Notes: generated by a model not told the origin, from the letters alone. Positions 36,380 to 49,500 are shown, counted from the stretch's first letter. The stretch is DNA of 64,000 nt from Mesostigma viride (GCA_009746045.1 RPFO01000276.1:1554824-1618823), one strand, 5' to 3'. Made by a program: numbers and translations.

Positions 36380-36610
36380 GAATTGGAACATATCTCGGTT
36401 GGGAACTTGTCCATGTAGCACATGCACATCCGCTGAGAAGGGGCATATGGGCTACTTCCTGCAAGGGTAGAGTGTAAACTACACCTGCTCTGGGTGCACA
36501 AAGTGCACCATACCACTATGTGTTCCAGCAGCTAAGGTGCATGCGGACACAGGGTGGAAGGTCATCATGACTAAACAATGGCTAGGGCATGGCTTCTCAG
36601 CAGAGATTAA
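36380..36610. repeat. Dispersed ~220-bp repeat family, copy 1 of at least 5
   Basis: The block runs AACATA-CTCGGTTGGGA, GAGAAGGGGCATATGG, CTACTTCCTGCAAGGG, TGTAAACTACACCTGCTCTG, GGTGCAC. It also occurs at about 37330-37960 (plus, interrupted), 38120-38370 (minus), 38850-39065 (plus) and 43830-44065 (minus). No protein is encoded. It may be a shared untranslated end of the local retroelements. Confidence 0.7.
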
Positions 36611-36639
36611 TTAATTAGTTCTCATGCAGCATCTGGAGA

Positions 36640-37130
36640 GCTGGCTCTCTGCATAGGCAAAGCAGCCCTAACGCCGACAAGCGCAGCCGTCATTGTCAAG
36701 CACGTATACCAGCTGCACGACGAGGCCTCCGAGACCCTTGCCATGGCGTTTGAGAGCAAAATCCTTGTCCCCATGGCTCTCACTGGTAAGTGCAAGCCGC
36801 GGGGGGTGACCCGCCTTCCCCGCTTGCAGGGTAAGGCTGGCCCCTCCCCATTGCTCCTCACCTTTGACACCATGGCGGATAAGATGGAGCTAGTTCCTCA
36901 AGCATCGCAAGCGGCTTTGGGGGACCTCCTACACGCTGGACGACGACTTGACCTTGACGCAGCAACAACGGCCACGGGAGCTATGGCCGACCTACCTCCA
37001 GCTCCGGCAGACGACAGGGCAGAAGCCGGTCTACTGTATCGAGGGGGGCGGACATCTACGTCGCCCACAAGCCCTGGCAGGCGACCGGCCTGCCGCCCCA
37101 GCCACCCAGCCACCCCAGACTAGGGGATTA
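36640..37130 (+). pseudogene. LINE ORF1-like fragment, copy A
   Basis: Reading with frame changes gives VIVKHVYQLHDEASETLAMA, then MADKMELVP, then DDDLTLTQQQRPRELWPTYL followed by QLRQ. The DDDLT..QQ.RR.LWPTYLQLR stretch recurs in the copies at 38450 and 40115. It resembles the C-terminal domain of ORF1 proteins of non-LTR retrotransposons (a nucleic-acid chaperone). Frameshifts show it is broken. Confidence 0.5.
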
Positions 37131-37419
37131 TGATAGCAGTAGTGTAGACTAGAAAACCTTAGTGACGTGGCCACTGTGTATCAAAGAGACAACTGTGTAT
37201 TCTGATCTGTCACTGTGTATGCCTACGTGATGGGCCCACACTCGCCCATGCATGCAATAGCTGTAGTGATTTTTGAGTCATGCTTTGCCCATGCAGAGAG
37301 TAACTCTCTGCTGAGATGCCATGCACCAGCTATTAATTAATTAGGAACATAACTCCGTTGGGAGTACTGCTATGTAGCACATATCCCGGAGAAGGGGCAT
37401 ATGGCTAACGTGATGACTG

Positions 37420-39425
37420 ACTAGCTAGACCTTTTCAGTGGTTTTCCATTTGCGGGTATTTCCTCGTAAATGGTGGGAGAGCGATCGCAGCAATGGTGCT
37501 CACCACTAGACACTCCCGGCCAGTTAGGCTCGAAACACACGCCCTGATCAAGCATGCTGTTTCCGGCCCCACCGTCTAGGTCATCTAGTCGCTCCACACG
37601 TAAGCCATCCATAATTTCAATGCACAAGGATACACATTTCCATCACCATTCATCTTCATCATCCTGAACGACTCGAAAACGCGGAAAAGATAACGGCAGG
37701 CTCGAGCTACCATGGTCCGGATTCTCCCGATTTCTGGCCTGCGCTGGTTGTCTCTTTGATATGGCTTTTAACATATTCTAAGCTACTTCCTGCAAGGGGG
37801 ATCGAATGTAAACGACACTTGCTCTAGGTGCACCAAGGGCACCTGCACCACCATGATGTCTCGGAGCTCACTTAAGGCCCGTCATGAGGGGAAGATCGAT
37901 CATCATGGCTATGCAAGGGCTAGGGCATGGCCTCTCATCAGAGAGTGACTCCCTGTATAGGCAGGGCTGAGCTAAATTCTTAATGCATCATCCATGGGGG
38001 TCCCATATTATAGGCAGGGCGTGGCTAGATTCTTAATGCATGATCCATGGGGGGGCCATTATGGGCGCACATGCGCGTGAGCCATTATGCTGTGACTACG
38101 CAGAGAGCCACTCTCTGCTGAGAGCCATGCCTTAGCTTTTGTCTAGCCATGCATGTTGATCTTCCCTCCCCATGACAGGCTCCCCCTTAGCTGGGCATAG
38201 CTTGATAGATCATGGGGGTGCAGGTGCCCTTGTGCACCCCGCGAGCAAGTACGTGTTGTTTACATTCCCACCCTTGCACGGGGAGTAGCTTAGAAATTAT
38301 GTATTAAAAGCCGGCATATGCCCCTTCTCTGGGATATGTGCTACATTTACTCCCAACGGAGTTATGTTTCTAATTAATGAATTAATTAACGCGCGTGGGC
38401 CACGTGGTAGGCTAAGGCTTAAATCTACGCTACTGCTATATTCCCTAGACTCAGTGGGGTGGCAGGGGGTGCCTGCCAGGGCTTTAGGGCCGGGTCGACG
38501 TGGATGACGTCCCCCCGCCAGTATACCGGTTTCCCCCCTGCGCTGTGCCGGATCGAGCTGGAGGTACGGGTCGGCCATAGCTCCGGCGTCGGCGTTGTTG
38601 CTGGGCCAGGGTCAGGTCGTCGTCCAGCCGAGCGTGTAGCGAGTCCTCGAGAGCTAGCTTCTTGCGGTTTTTAAGAAACAACAGCAAGTGTCCGCCATGT
38701 ACTTAAAGGTGAGGAGCAGGGGAGCCGGGCCAGCCTTACCCGGCCGCGCGCGGGGAAGGCGGGGGGCAGCCGACATCCGCAGCTCACCAGTGATGTGCAT
38801 TAATTAATTAATTAATTAACTAACTAATTAATTAATTAATTAGAAACATATGTAACTCGATCTGTTGGGAGTATCTGTAGCACATATCCCAGAGTCTGAG
38901 GGGGCATATGAATGGCTTTTAATACATTCTAGATAAGCTACTTCCTGCAAGGGTGGGAATGTAAACAACACTAGTTGCTCTGGGTGCACCAGGGGCACCT
39001 GCACCCCCATGATCTATCAAGCTATGCCCAGCTAAGGGGGAGCCTGTCATGGGGGGGAAGATCAACATCACTGAAGGAGACAACCAGCGCAGGCCAGAAA
39101 TCGGGAGAATCCGGACCATGGTAGCTCGAGCCTGCCGTTATCTTGTCCGCGTGTTCGAGTCGTTCAGGATGATGAATATGAATGGTGATGGAAATGTGTA
39201 GCCTTGTGCATTGAAATTATGGCTGGCTTACGTGTAGAGCGACTAGATGACCTAGACGGTGGGGCCGGAAACAGCTAATGCTTGATCAGGGCGTGTGTTT
39301 CGAGCCTCTGGCCGGGACTGTGTCTAGGGGTAAGCACCATTGCTGCGATCGCTCTCGGCCACCATTTACGAGGAAATACCCGCAAATGGGAAACCACTGA
39401 AAAGGTCTAGCTAGTCTGTCATTAC
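37420..39425. repeat. Large imperfect inverted repeat, ~340-bp arms
   Basis: 37420-37762 and 39078-39420 are reverse complements at roughly 90%. Each carries the palindromic-element arm, GACGACTCG/CGAGTCGTTC, TGACCTAGACGGTGGGGCCG and GACCTTTTCAGTGGTTTTCC. The interior holds further inverted copies of the 220-bp family (38120-38370 against 38850-39065) and a minus-strand ORF1 fragment. Nested insertion or a foldback element would account for it. Confidence 0.75.
38450..38760 (-). pseudogene. LINE ORF1-like fragment, copy B
   Basis: The minus strand reads FLKNRKKLALEDSLHARLDD and DLTLAQQQRRRRSYGRP before losing the frame of the family consensus (LWPTYLQLRQ). It is homologous to copies A and C. 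It lies inside the large inverted repeat, flanked by AATT tetranucleotide runs at 38800-38842. Confidence 0.5.
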
Positions 39426-40114
39426 GTTAGACATGCCATGATTCCAAACGTCCAAGAACTGCACGCGGTGCAAAGGCAAAAATCCGGAGGACAGCACTTT
39501 CAAATGTGCGGCGGGAACCAAAAGCCCGCGTATGCCAGAAAACATCGTGTTGCTGCAGCGACGCGACGATGTGGACAACGAATCCAGTTCCACCAGGCTC
39601 GGAACGTCCGCAAAGGAGATCGATCTGGCACCACAGGGTTCAGATATGTGCTGCGGAGATACTACGCGATCCAGCCGGTCCACGACCTGTTTGTAGACTG
39701 AGCTTACAAGTGCCAAGGGGCAGCACCGAACCGATGTGAGTGACGTTGCAAAAAACACCGGACTTGACGGAGCATAATGTCTCGGTCGATCATATTAGTC
39801 CTTGACCAACAAACGATGCAAGAGTTCAACAAGCGTCGTGATGAAATCGACACGATAAGAACAAAGACGGGAAAACATGGCTGTACAAAAGCTAGGGCAT
39901 GGCTTCTCAGCCGAGAGCTCGACTCTCTGCATATAGGCATAGCAGGGCTAGATTAATGCAACATCCATGGGGGGGTCCCATTATAGGCATGGCTTGGCTA
40001 AATTTCTGAAGGCATCATCCATGCCGGGGCCGTTATAGTAGGCGCACATCAGTGCGCGTAGGCCACGTGCTAGGCTAAGCCTGACTAATCTACACTACTG
40101 GTATATATTCCCTA

Positions 40115-41665
40115 CTAGACTGAGGTTGCTGGGGTGGCGGGAGGTGCCTGCCAGCTAGGGCTTATGGTCAACGTGGATGACCGCCCCCCTCCAGTATACC
40201 AGCCAGTCCCCCCTGCGCTCTGCCGGAGCTGAAGGTAGGTCGGCCATAGCTCGCGTCGCCGCTGTTGCTGGGCTAGGGTCAAGTCGTCGTCCAGCGTGAA
40301 GTGAGCCGGAGTCCCCAAGAGCTTCTTGCGGCATTTAAGGAACGACAGCTTGTCCGCCATGTACTTAAAGGTGCGGAGCACGGGTGCCGGGCCAGCCTTA
40401 CCCCCCGCGCGCGGGGGAGGCGGACAGCCGACATCCGCAGCTCACCTGTGAGTAGCTAGCATGGGGGCATGAGAATGCCGCGCTTAAATGCCGTGAGAAG
40501 ACCGTCGGGGTCTCACCTCGGCCGGCTGGTCGAAGTGCTTGATGATGACATTGTGGCTGCGCTTGTCGAGCTCGGCCTCCTCACGAAGGTCGAGTGCCTG
40601 TTGCTTGAGCTGTGCCGCGATGGTGGAGGTGCATGGTGGAGGTGGTGTGGTGCTTAAGCAGGTCCGGCGCCCAGGTGGAGGAGGCATCGCTGGCCGGGCC
40701 AGCAGATGCCGGCTGGGAAGCGATTTCCTTCACCGCCTGGGCGGCGAGGCCTGCCGTGTCGTGCGAGCACTCAACTGAGGGCGGTGGCGTTCGGGCGTGG
40801 AGGCACTGGTCGAGGTCCAGGAGCTGGGCTTTGATGTCGGCAGTGGAGGCGGAAATGGCAGTGGAGGTGGAGGCGACGGTGGTGGAAAGGTGAGGGAGCT
40901 CAGCAGCCAGCGTGCCTCCCCGCATTGCTGCCACATCGGCAGCAAGGGGGGTCACGTGCTGCTGAAAGGCTTCCGTGAGGATGGAACGGAGTGTGGGGGC
41001 GGAGATGGATGGAGCCCATGATCTCGTGGTCGGTGCGCCCGAGGAGGGAGCAGAGGATGATGTGCTGGATTTGGGGGCGGGCGCAACCGAACAGAAAGTT
41101 GGGTTGCATGCTGGTGCCGTTGGGTGGATGAGGCGCTTGGTGTCGAAAAGATGGAGGCCCAGGTCGTAAAGTGAGGCGTAATCCCCAAAGGAGATGAAAT
41201 GCATGGCATCTCGGGGGTCCATGGCGGTCCAGTCGTAATCGTCGACCTTGAAAGGTTGGGGCCGAAAGCGCGGTTCAGATGGCCGTGGTTCAGACTGATG
41301 GGCGACTGCGTTTAGGATCTGGCGAGGCCGATGGCGAGGCATTACTGAGCCCGGGAGGGTTCGGGGCGACCACCATGCAGTGCATGCACGACTTGTGTCA
41401 CCGCTGCCTGCCGGACCTGAGGGCGAAGCTGCGGCCGGAGCTGCAGACGTATTTTCATGGCCGAGCGCAGCCGCCAGGCTGCGTTGCGTCGAGGAGCGTT
41501 TGCTCGTCATATATTGCGTAATAGCTTCGGAAAATTATATCAGCATGTGCGTCTTAGAAAGACGAAGCGGTAGTGATGTTCACAGCCGAATTCGGTGCTC
41601 GAACGTGAAAGTTATGAGCTCCGCCGTCAGCGGCATGGCTACCTCGTGGCTCGTGGCTCGTGAGT
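40115..41665 (-). pseudogene. LINE ORF1-like region, copy C (longest)
   Basis: On the minus strand a 309-codon frame (40581-41510) starts MTSKRSSTQRSLAAALGHEN. It contains FKVDDYDWTAMDPRDAMHFI and an Ala/Ser/Thr-rich coiled-coil-like middle. A second frame holds LKQQALDLREEAELDKRSHN then VIIKHFDQP. The C-terminal part (40115-40381) reads MADKLSFLKCRKKLLGTPAH then DDDLTLAQQQRRRELWPTYL. The order of low-complexity N-terminus, coiled coil, a short RNA-binding-like segment and a DDDLT domain fits a LINE ORF1 (gag-like) protein. The upstream 41505-41660 sequence is duplicated at 45478-45640, probably the element's 5' untranslated region. Frame changes mark it as decayed or as containing short introns. 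Confidence 0.5.
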
Positions 41666-41930
41666 GATGTGCATGGGGGCAAGAATGTCGCGCTTAAATG
41701 CCGTGAGAAGACTCGTCGAGGTCTCATCTGCCGGCTGGTCGAAGTGCTTGACGACTGTGACATTGTTAGCTGCGCTGCCCAGTGCGGTCGGGCCGTCCTT
41801 GCGGAGGTCGAGGGCTTGTTGCTTGAGCTATGCCGCGATGGTGGAGGTGGTGGTGGTGGAGTGGTGCTTGAGCAGGTCCGCCCAGGTCGATCTGGGTGGG
41901 AGGAGCATCGCTGGCCGGTCTAGCTAGCTA
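41660..41930 (-). pseudogene. LINE ORF1-like fragment, copy D
   Basis: The minus strand encodes LKQQALDLRE...VVKHFDQPAD and then FSRHLSATFLPPC. This duplicates the middle of copy C (LKQQALDLREEAEL...KHFDQPAE). It sits directly 5' of copy C, so part of the ORF1 is tandemly duplicated or the copy is a truncated insertion. Confidence 0.45.
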
Positions 41931-42346
41931 CTAAGAACAACCGGCTAGCTCGCGTGAGCATGCAGGTTAGTTGTTCGTAACGGCCCAAAGTCATTCCAGT
42001 TGTAAGCACCACGTACTCGTGCAATCTCTCTAGTCCAGCCAATTAACACTGATGATCAAGGAATCACCCTCAACTCATAAGCACGGTAAGTACTTGCGTG
42101 TCATGCGCATGGGCATGCCAGGGAGTACATGCTAATCTCAACAGAAATTAAAAAATAATTACACGAAAGTTACAAATTTTGTCTGCATCATATCGGCCCC
42201 AACCATATAGTCACTATAGTCTGGCCTGCGCTGGTTGTCTCCTTGATATACTCACTAGAGGGGGATATATAATTCTCATCTGAGTTGTACTGTATTATTG
42301 CATGCCGCCCATAATGATGGGTTAAGAATTAAGCCAAGCTCTGCCT

Positions 42347-43230
42347 ATGCAGCTAGAGAGCTACGGCGGGGTTGACCCACCCTACCGCCTGAGCGATCTG
42401 ATCTACGCTGATGACACGACACTCGTGGAAACCCCGGAGTCAGCCCAACTCTGGCTAGACAGCTTATCACTGGAAGCGCGGGCGGTGGGGCTTATGATCA
42501 GCAAGAAAACGGAGGTCATGGCCATCGGCTTTCCTGCTGGGATAGCCCCACCCACCCTCCTCTTGCTGGACGGCAGCCCCGTCCCCCCGGCGACTCGCTT
42601 CAAGCTCCTTGGCAGCTGGCTTCCCTCCACGGCCGACGACATCAACACCCGCATTGGCCAGGCCTGGCTGGGCGGCCCTCCGTCCGCCGCCTCGACAGGT
42701 TCTCAGACCTGCCGCTACCTGAGTGAGCGACGCAAACGCATTCTGTTCAAGGCCCTTGTCCTCAGCATCCTCCTTTATGGCTGCGAGGCGTGGACCCTGG
42801 ACCAGGCGCTGAGCCAGCAGCTTGACGGTACCGTCATGCACTCGAATGCTCCGTCATATCCTCGGCGTCCGTTACCAAGTGACGCCGCACCCGGGCCGAG
42901 CTCTCCTGCGAGCTCCCTCTTGTCACCCATACCATCCGACACCGCCGCCTCCTCTTTGCCGGCCATCTTGCCCGCACAGACCAGGTGAATACCGATGTGG
43001 GCCCTGCGGCCGGGGGGCTTAAGACGGGCTAACCAGGTAGACACCTCCTCCTACTATGGCAGGGTCCCCATTGTCCCATCGCAACCCACTGGCAAACTTA
43101 TGCGCGCTGGGCACCGGCGTGGCGCGACCCGGACCTATGTGACACAACTGCTTGAAGATGTGCACAGGGCTTCTGGGACTATCCGTACTCCGCGCCCGCA
43201 TGATTGACATGCAAGGAGAAATGGGCTGCC
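42347..43230 (+). pseudogene. Non-LTR retrotransposon reverse transcriptase, 5'-truncated
   Basis: The sequence begins at RT motif C: LSDLIYADDTTLVETPESAQ. It continues through GLMISKKTEVMAIGF, FKLLGSWLPSTADDINTRIG and FKALVLSILLYGCEAWTLDQ, the usual thumb-proximal order of LINE RTs. After about 42840 two frame changes are needed to read RMLRHILGVRYQ and THTIRHRRLLFAGHLARTDQ. Motifs before YADD and the endonuclease are absent, as in a typical 5'-truncated insertion. The (ACTT)n tract at 43536 may be its 3' tail. It is not functional. Confidence 0.8.
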
Positions 43231-43535
43231 ATCTGCGATAAGCACCTTCCTGAGGGGTATGCTCCTGTTTTCTCCCCACGGGCCCCGCGGCCCGTTGCTA
43301 GCCAGGGTAGAAGTCCGCAGGTGGAGGTTATTGGTCCTGAGGATAGCCGCTACACTACCGCCTCGTCTGCCATTACAGTACGTAGAGGACAGCTCGGATG
43401 AGGATTACATCCCCATCTAGTGCTTAACGGTTGGGGGATGATGCAGACGATATTTGTTCAAACTTTTGTGTAATTATTTTTCTAATGAGATTAGCATAGT
43501 ACTCCGTGGCATGCCTTTGCGCATGACACGCAAGT

Positions 43536-43830
<295 letters not shown>

Positions 43831-44144
43831 AGCTACTCTCTGCTGAGATCGAAGCCATGCCCTAGTAGCCATCAATTGTTTACTGAGCCATGATGATCTT
43901 CCACCCCGCATATGTCCGCGTCTTGGGTGCTGGAAAACATCCTAGTGGTGCAGGTGCACTTTGTGCACCCATGCAGAGCAGGTGTAGTTTACACCCTACC
44001 CTTGCAGGAAGTAGCCCAGAATGTATTAAAAGCCATACGCCCCTTCTCAGGGATACATGCTATTCTGATCAGACACTCCGCAAAGGTGAAAACCTTTGCG
44101 TTCAGTGCCGGGCCGCGGAAAACGCGGAAAACGCGATCTGCAAA

Positions 44145-44232
44145 TGAATCCGACCGGAATCGAACTGGGGACCTCTCGCACCAATTTTGCTGACTATAGG
44201 ACGGACGTCTCCGGTTACCATGGCATCGCCAA
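44145..44232 (-). ncRNA. tRNA-like (SINE-like) sequence, degenerate
   Basis: On the minus strand a good Pol III B box, GTTCGATTCC, lies at 44166-44157. It is preceded by a weak A-box-like TGGCGATGCCATGG near 44222. The spacing is about 66 bp, longer than in ordinary tRNA genes, and no acceptor stem pairs. It reads as a tRNA-derived SINE remnant within the graveyard. Confidence 0.35.
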
Positions 44233-44519
44233 CTTACACCTACAGTCATCCGCAAAAGTTCTCCTGTCCGGGGAGTGATGCAAGCCTTTCGGATTTGGTA
44301 CTAGATAAATCACTCGAGATCTGTGTGTAGGAGTACTACACACGTGTCTGCACGCGAGACTTGTTCAGTCTCGCACCGTGAGACGGGCTGAACACGGCTG
44401 AATCCTTCTTTAGAAGGGGGCGTAGCCGGTACTATCGAAATCAGCCAAGCGTGCTATGTATGTACTCCCAACGGAGATATGCAACTACAATTTTATTTAA
44501 TTTAATTTAACCAGGTAGA

Positions 44520-45640
44520 CACATGCATCACGTGGCGGCCCCCGCAGGACTGCGACCAGCTCAGCCTGGCCGGCACCTCAGTCCTCACGTGGGCCGGGCC
44601 CGGCCAGCGATGCTGAGACGCCGCAAGGCCCGCACTTTCAAAGAACAGAGTAGTAGAGGACATGGGGGGCGCGCTAGGCCTCTCCGTGATTTGGAACAAG
44701 ACGATGGCGATATGGCGATGGCGTTGTCCTGGAGGCGCTTGTCGATGTCGCGGAGCTGGGCGGTGATGGAGTCGGTGGAGGCGGTGGGCGGGGGGGGCAG
44801 GGGGAGTGGAGGCGAGGAGGGTGGAGGTGGCGGTGGAGATGGCGTGGAGCTCGGCAGCCAGCGTGCGGCCCACAGCTGCCACATCTGCAGCGAGGGGAGC
44901 CACGTGCTGCGCGATGGCATCTTGAAGGTGGAGGAGGAAGGTGGATTCGGTCAAGGGGGAGGGGTCCCGGCCGGAGATCATCGGCAGAGCGCGGAAAAGA
45001 GAGTGGCGAGCTGAAGGCGCGGTCGGGACCAGCCAGGCAGGTGGTCACGGGTCCCGCGCGGCCGTCAACTCCGTTGCGGCGAAACCGGCTGTCAACTCCG
45101 TACGTTGCGGAGGCGATGATGGGCGTGGAGGCGCTGGCACAGGTCAAGGAGGGAGGCGTACCACCCATAAAACACGAGCTGCAGTATCTGGATGGATGGC
45201 ATGTCAAAATCAGTAGCGCCGGGTCTGTCGACGTCAAAGGTGCCGGAAAATAACCTGTCGACGTCAAAGTCGCGCTCAGACCAGCTAGGTCCGCGCTTGG
45301 GCGACTGCGCTTGGGCCGGCTCAGGCGCGCGAGGCAAGCCCGGGAGGGACCTGGGCGACCACCAGTGCGCGACTAGTGTCACCGCTGCCTTCCGGACCTG
45401 AGGGCGAAGCTGCAGCCGGAGCTGCAGACGTATTTTCAGGGCTTAGCGCAGCCGCCAGGCTGCGTTGCGTATAGGAGCGTTTGCTCGTCATGTATTGCGT
45501 ATAGCTTCGGAAAATTATATCAGAGTGTGCGTCTTAGAAAGACGAAGCGATTGTGATGATCACATCCGAATTTGGTGCCCAAACGTGAAAGTTATGAGCG
45601 CCGCCGTCAGCCATGGCTACCTCGTGGCTCGTGGCTCAGG
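44520..45640 (-). pseudogene. LINE ORF1-like region, copy E
   Basis: The minus strand contains IQILQLVFYGWYASLLDLCQ, then LLHLQDAIAQHVAPLAADVA followed by AVGRTLAAELHAIST. The latter parallels copy C (ILTEAFQQHVTPLAADVAAM). The 45478-45640 segment repeats the 41505-41660 sequence in the same orientation. Several frame changes interrupt the reading, so it is broken. Confidence 0.45.
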
Positions 45641-46553
45641 GGCATGATTCTACTTCATCAGGGCATGACACGCGAAAGTACTTACTTAAAGCTAGGCACG
45701 CGGAGATGTAGCAGGGGCCTGAAGCGTCGCCCTGCTGCATGCGGCCGGGCCGAAGGTGAGATCCGTGCGAATGACCCATCTTCCATTACGGAAGACAGCA
45801 GTGGGTGGGGGCGCTGTAACACACCGACGTCCACGTGAGGAGGTCGGGGAACTCATCACGCGCGCCAATTAGCTGCGTAGTGCAGGCATGCTGGTCATGA
45901 TTATACCTCATTGCGTTGTGGCAGTCCACCTTCAGGGCGGAGTACTCAGGGTGGGGTTCCAAGTAGGCCTGCACGTCGCAACAGGCAGGCTCATTGTGGT
46001 GGCGCCTCGGTCAAATGTGGCAAAACTTCCATGTGATAACACGGGCTTCAAGCAACATGACTCACTTGAATTTGGAGATAAGGTGGGGTGCAACAAAAGA
46101 AAATGGAACAAAGAGTTACTGAGCTTATTGTCTAGCGCTAATTAGATGATATATCACACCAGTTTCAATAGTCACTATCCAGTCCACGTAGATCTATAAA
46201 GTGCTTGCTCCCAGACATCTTGCTCAAAAACGCGGATACGATAACGGCAGGCTCGAGCTACCATGGTCCGCATTCTCCAGATTTCTGGCCTGCACTGGTT
46301 GTCTCGTTGATCTTGCTGGCCAGTAGGAGAACAGCCATACACAATTCCTTGCATGCGGCAATGAAAAGAAGCCAACCATGCTCCACAGCACAGTCTGTGG
46401 CCATAAATTAAACGCAGGCAACCAGCAGCGCAAGGTGGCTACAAGTCAGGAGGCAGTCCCGGGTAGATGCCTAAAAACTACATGCTGGGGCGAGAGAAAT
46501 ATTACAGGAGCTGGCTTAGGAAATCCAAGCCTGCAAGGATGGGAGCGACGCCT
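45641..46553. other. Gap between the graveyard and the EsV-1-7 gene
   Basis: No gene was recognised. It contains one arm of the dispersed palindromic element (46240-46312) and, next to the stop codon of the minus-strand gene, about 300 bp likely to include its 3' untranslated region. Confidence 0.4.
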
Positions 46554-49500
46554 CTAGCATGCCTCAGGAGGAGGCGCTGCTGGGGCTTCTGCCAGAACAT
46601 CGGCCGTGGCGTCGGCGGTCACGTCAGCAGCAGCGCTGGCAGGAACATCCGGGGGAGGTTCGCTGGCGGCAGCCGGTGCTGGCGCAGGCACCGCGATGGC
46701 GATCGGGGATGGGTCCACAGCAGCCACCACAGGGAACGCGAGGGGAGCCACGAGGTCTTCCGTGACAGCAGCCACCACTGCCGTAGCGGCTTCCAGGGAT
46801 GCCTCAGGCACCACAGGATCTGGAGGAGCTGGCGGCATTACAGGGAACGCGACGGGCGGTGGCACCGCAGCCACCACCAGGGGCACCTGCGGGGGTGTCG
46901 GCGGTGGCACGGTGACCGTCTGCGCTTGCACCGGTACCACGCTCGCCAGCGGCAGTGCGGCCGCCATGGGCAGCGCGCCAGCCGCCACTGCCAGTGGCAG
47001 CTGCTGCTGCAACTGCGCCTGCGCGGCGGCGTGCTGCTGCTGCAGGTGCTGCAGCTGCAGCTGTTGCTGCTGTAGCAACTGCTGCTGCTGCAAAAGCTGG
47101 TGCTGCTGCTGGAGCATCTGCAGCTGCTGCTGGGGTGGCGCGGCCGCCTGCGGGGGAAGGCTCAGCGGGACAGCCTGCACCGTCGTGTGGCCCGCGGCCT
47201 GTGCCGCCGCCTGCGACTGCGCCAGCTTGAGCGCGTCCGTGTGCTCCTTGCAGAAGCGCCCGCGCTTCTCGCCGCGCCGCCAGGCAAAGTAGGGCCGCGA
47301 CTCGCAACCCGATGGGTGCTCGCAGCGCCGGTCCACCACGTTGACCATGTCGGGGGCAGCGTGCTTTTTGCAGAAGCGGCCGCTCTTCTCGCCCCGCGTT
47401 GCAAAGCTGGGCTTTGTCTCGCACCCGCCTGGGAACTCGCACTTGCGGTTAACCACGTTGACCATGTGGCTCTCTGCGTGCTCTTTGCAGAAACGGCCGC
47501 GCTTCTCACCCCTTGCCGCAAAGCTGGGGCGTGACTCGCACCCACCCGGGAACTCGCACTTGCGGTTGACCACGTTGACCATGTGTGGCTCCGCATGCTC
47601 CTTGCACAGCCGGCCCCTCTTCTCGCCGCGCAGGCCAAAGCTGGGCTGGAAGTTGCACCCTGAGGGGTGCTCGCACTTGCGGTGGACGACATCCACCATG
47701 TTTGGCTCCGCATGCTCCTTGCAGAAGCGGCCGCGCTTCTCACCACGGAAGGCAAAGCTGGGCTGGGACTCACACCCAGCCGGGTGCTGGCACTGCCGGT
47801 GGATCACGTTGACCATGTGCGGCTCCGCATGCTCCTTGCAGAAGCGGCCCTTCTTCTCGCCGCGCTGCGCAAAGCTGGGCAGCGACTCGCACCCCCCTGC
47901 GTACTCGCACTTGCGGTTGACCACGTCCACCATGTCAGGGGCGGCATGCTTCTTGCAGAAGCGGCCGCGCTTCTCCCCCCTGGGCGCGAAACACGGCCAC
48001 GTCTCGCAGCCCTCTGGGTGCTCGCACACGCGGTGGCCCTGCCACAACGGAGACGATGGGAGCACAGGTAACGGACAGACAATGCGGTGGCACAGTAAGA
48101 GGACGTCAGCAAAAAAAGGGGGAAATATTATCACCTACGTGTCCGGCAAGACAGGTACGCCTCGGTATCAGCAGGTCCTACCTTACAGACATCATAATGT
48201 CATAAACCCTCTGGCGCGGCTATTTTATATTCTCTGTGGCACTACGGAACAATGCGGGAGAGAGGCGGATGCGACCGCCGCGCGCCACGGGCCGTACCTT
48301 GAGGCCGACCTGTTCAGACGACGAGCCGGCGCGCGAGCCACCGTTGCGGTGGTGGGCGGCCGCACCGGTCGGGCGCGAGTGCTTGCGGGGGATGGGCTCC
48401 GCTGCCTTGGCCGCCGGCACAGCACCAGGCACCTCGTCTGCACCGGCACCGGCAGCGGGCGCGGCGGGAGCGGCTGCAGAGATGGGTACGGCCACCACCG
48501 CCGAGGGTGCGCCGGTGCCTGACGCAGGCGTGGCCACCAGCGGGGCAGCCAGGGCAGGGGGCTCGGGCACCGGGATGAGGATGGCCTGGATCGGGTCAGG
48601 CAGCTCCGGCACGGCGCCGGCTGCGGCAGGGGACGCCGGCCCTGACGAGGCCGCCGCCGCCTGCCCTGCGCGCGCACGCTTCACGCGTGGCTTCTCCTCC
48701 TTGTCCTTCTTCTCCTCCTTCTTCTCGTCTTTCTTATCCTCCTTCTTGTCCTCCTTCTTCTCCTCTTTCTTATCATCCTTGTCCTTGTCCGCTCCGGGCA
48801 CTGCCGAACCCCCCGCAGCAGGCGCCCCACCCGCAGGTCCGGGCGCGGCCACCGGGGCAGCAGAGGCCCCCGCGGCGCCAGCGGTGGCGGGTGCGGGTGT
48901 GGCTGCGGGCGAAGCGGCCGCGTCCCCCCCCTCGGTCTTGACCATCTCTGCGGCAGCGCGCTTCTTGACCGGCTTGGTCGACGGGTTGGTGCCGTTTACC
49001 ATGGGGGCAGCCGGGGTGCCTGCCCCAGCAGCTGTGCTTGTGCTAGCGCCCGCAGCAGTGCCTGCCGGAGCTCCTGCCGGGTTGCTTGCAGCAGGGGATG
49101 TGCTTGTCGTGGCACCCCCAGCAGCGGCGGGCGTGCCTGCCGCTGCTGCCGCCGCCACCGCCGCAGCTGCTGCCGCGGCGGCGGCCTTGCCTGTGCGTGC
49201 GCGCCTCAGTTCCGGGTTCTGTTCAAACTGGCGCACTTTGGCCTTGAGCGTTCTGTGGGACAGGCGATAACAGGTGGGGCGGGGGCCACACACGTGTTCA
49301 GGAATGTGTACCCGTGACCCAGTCAGCATTGCAGCAGAGCCACGCAGGGATGAGGGAGCCATACGGGGCATCGGGGACACCATAGGTGGTGCATGCAGAG
49401 GTGGACAACAGGTCCATGAGCGATGGCCCACCACGCAATGATCACCCCGCTCTCACCCAACACCGCCAGAACCCCAACCCCATCGCAGGGAGACACCGGC

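Noticed and set aside
44145-44232. Genuine tRNA gene on the minus strand
   Set aside because: The acceptor stem and T stem do not pair and the A-to-B box spacing is too long.
46606-49270. Plus-strand ORFs of 228, 393 and 344 codons opposite the EsV-1-7 gene
   Set aside because: They mirror GC-rich minus-strand exons that have clear Cys/His repeats, splice sites and phase agreement; the plus frames show no domain.
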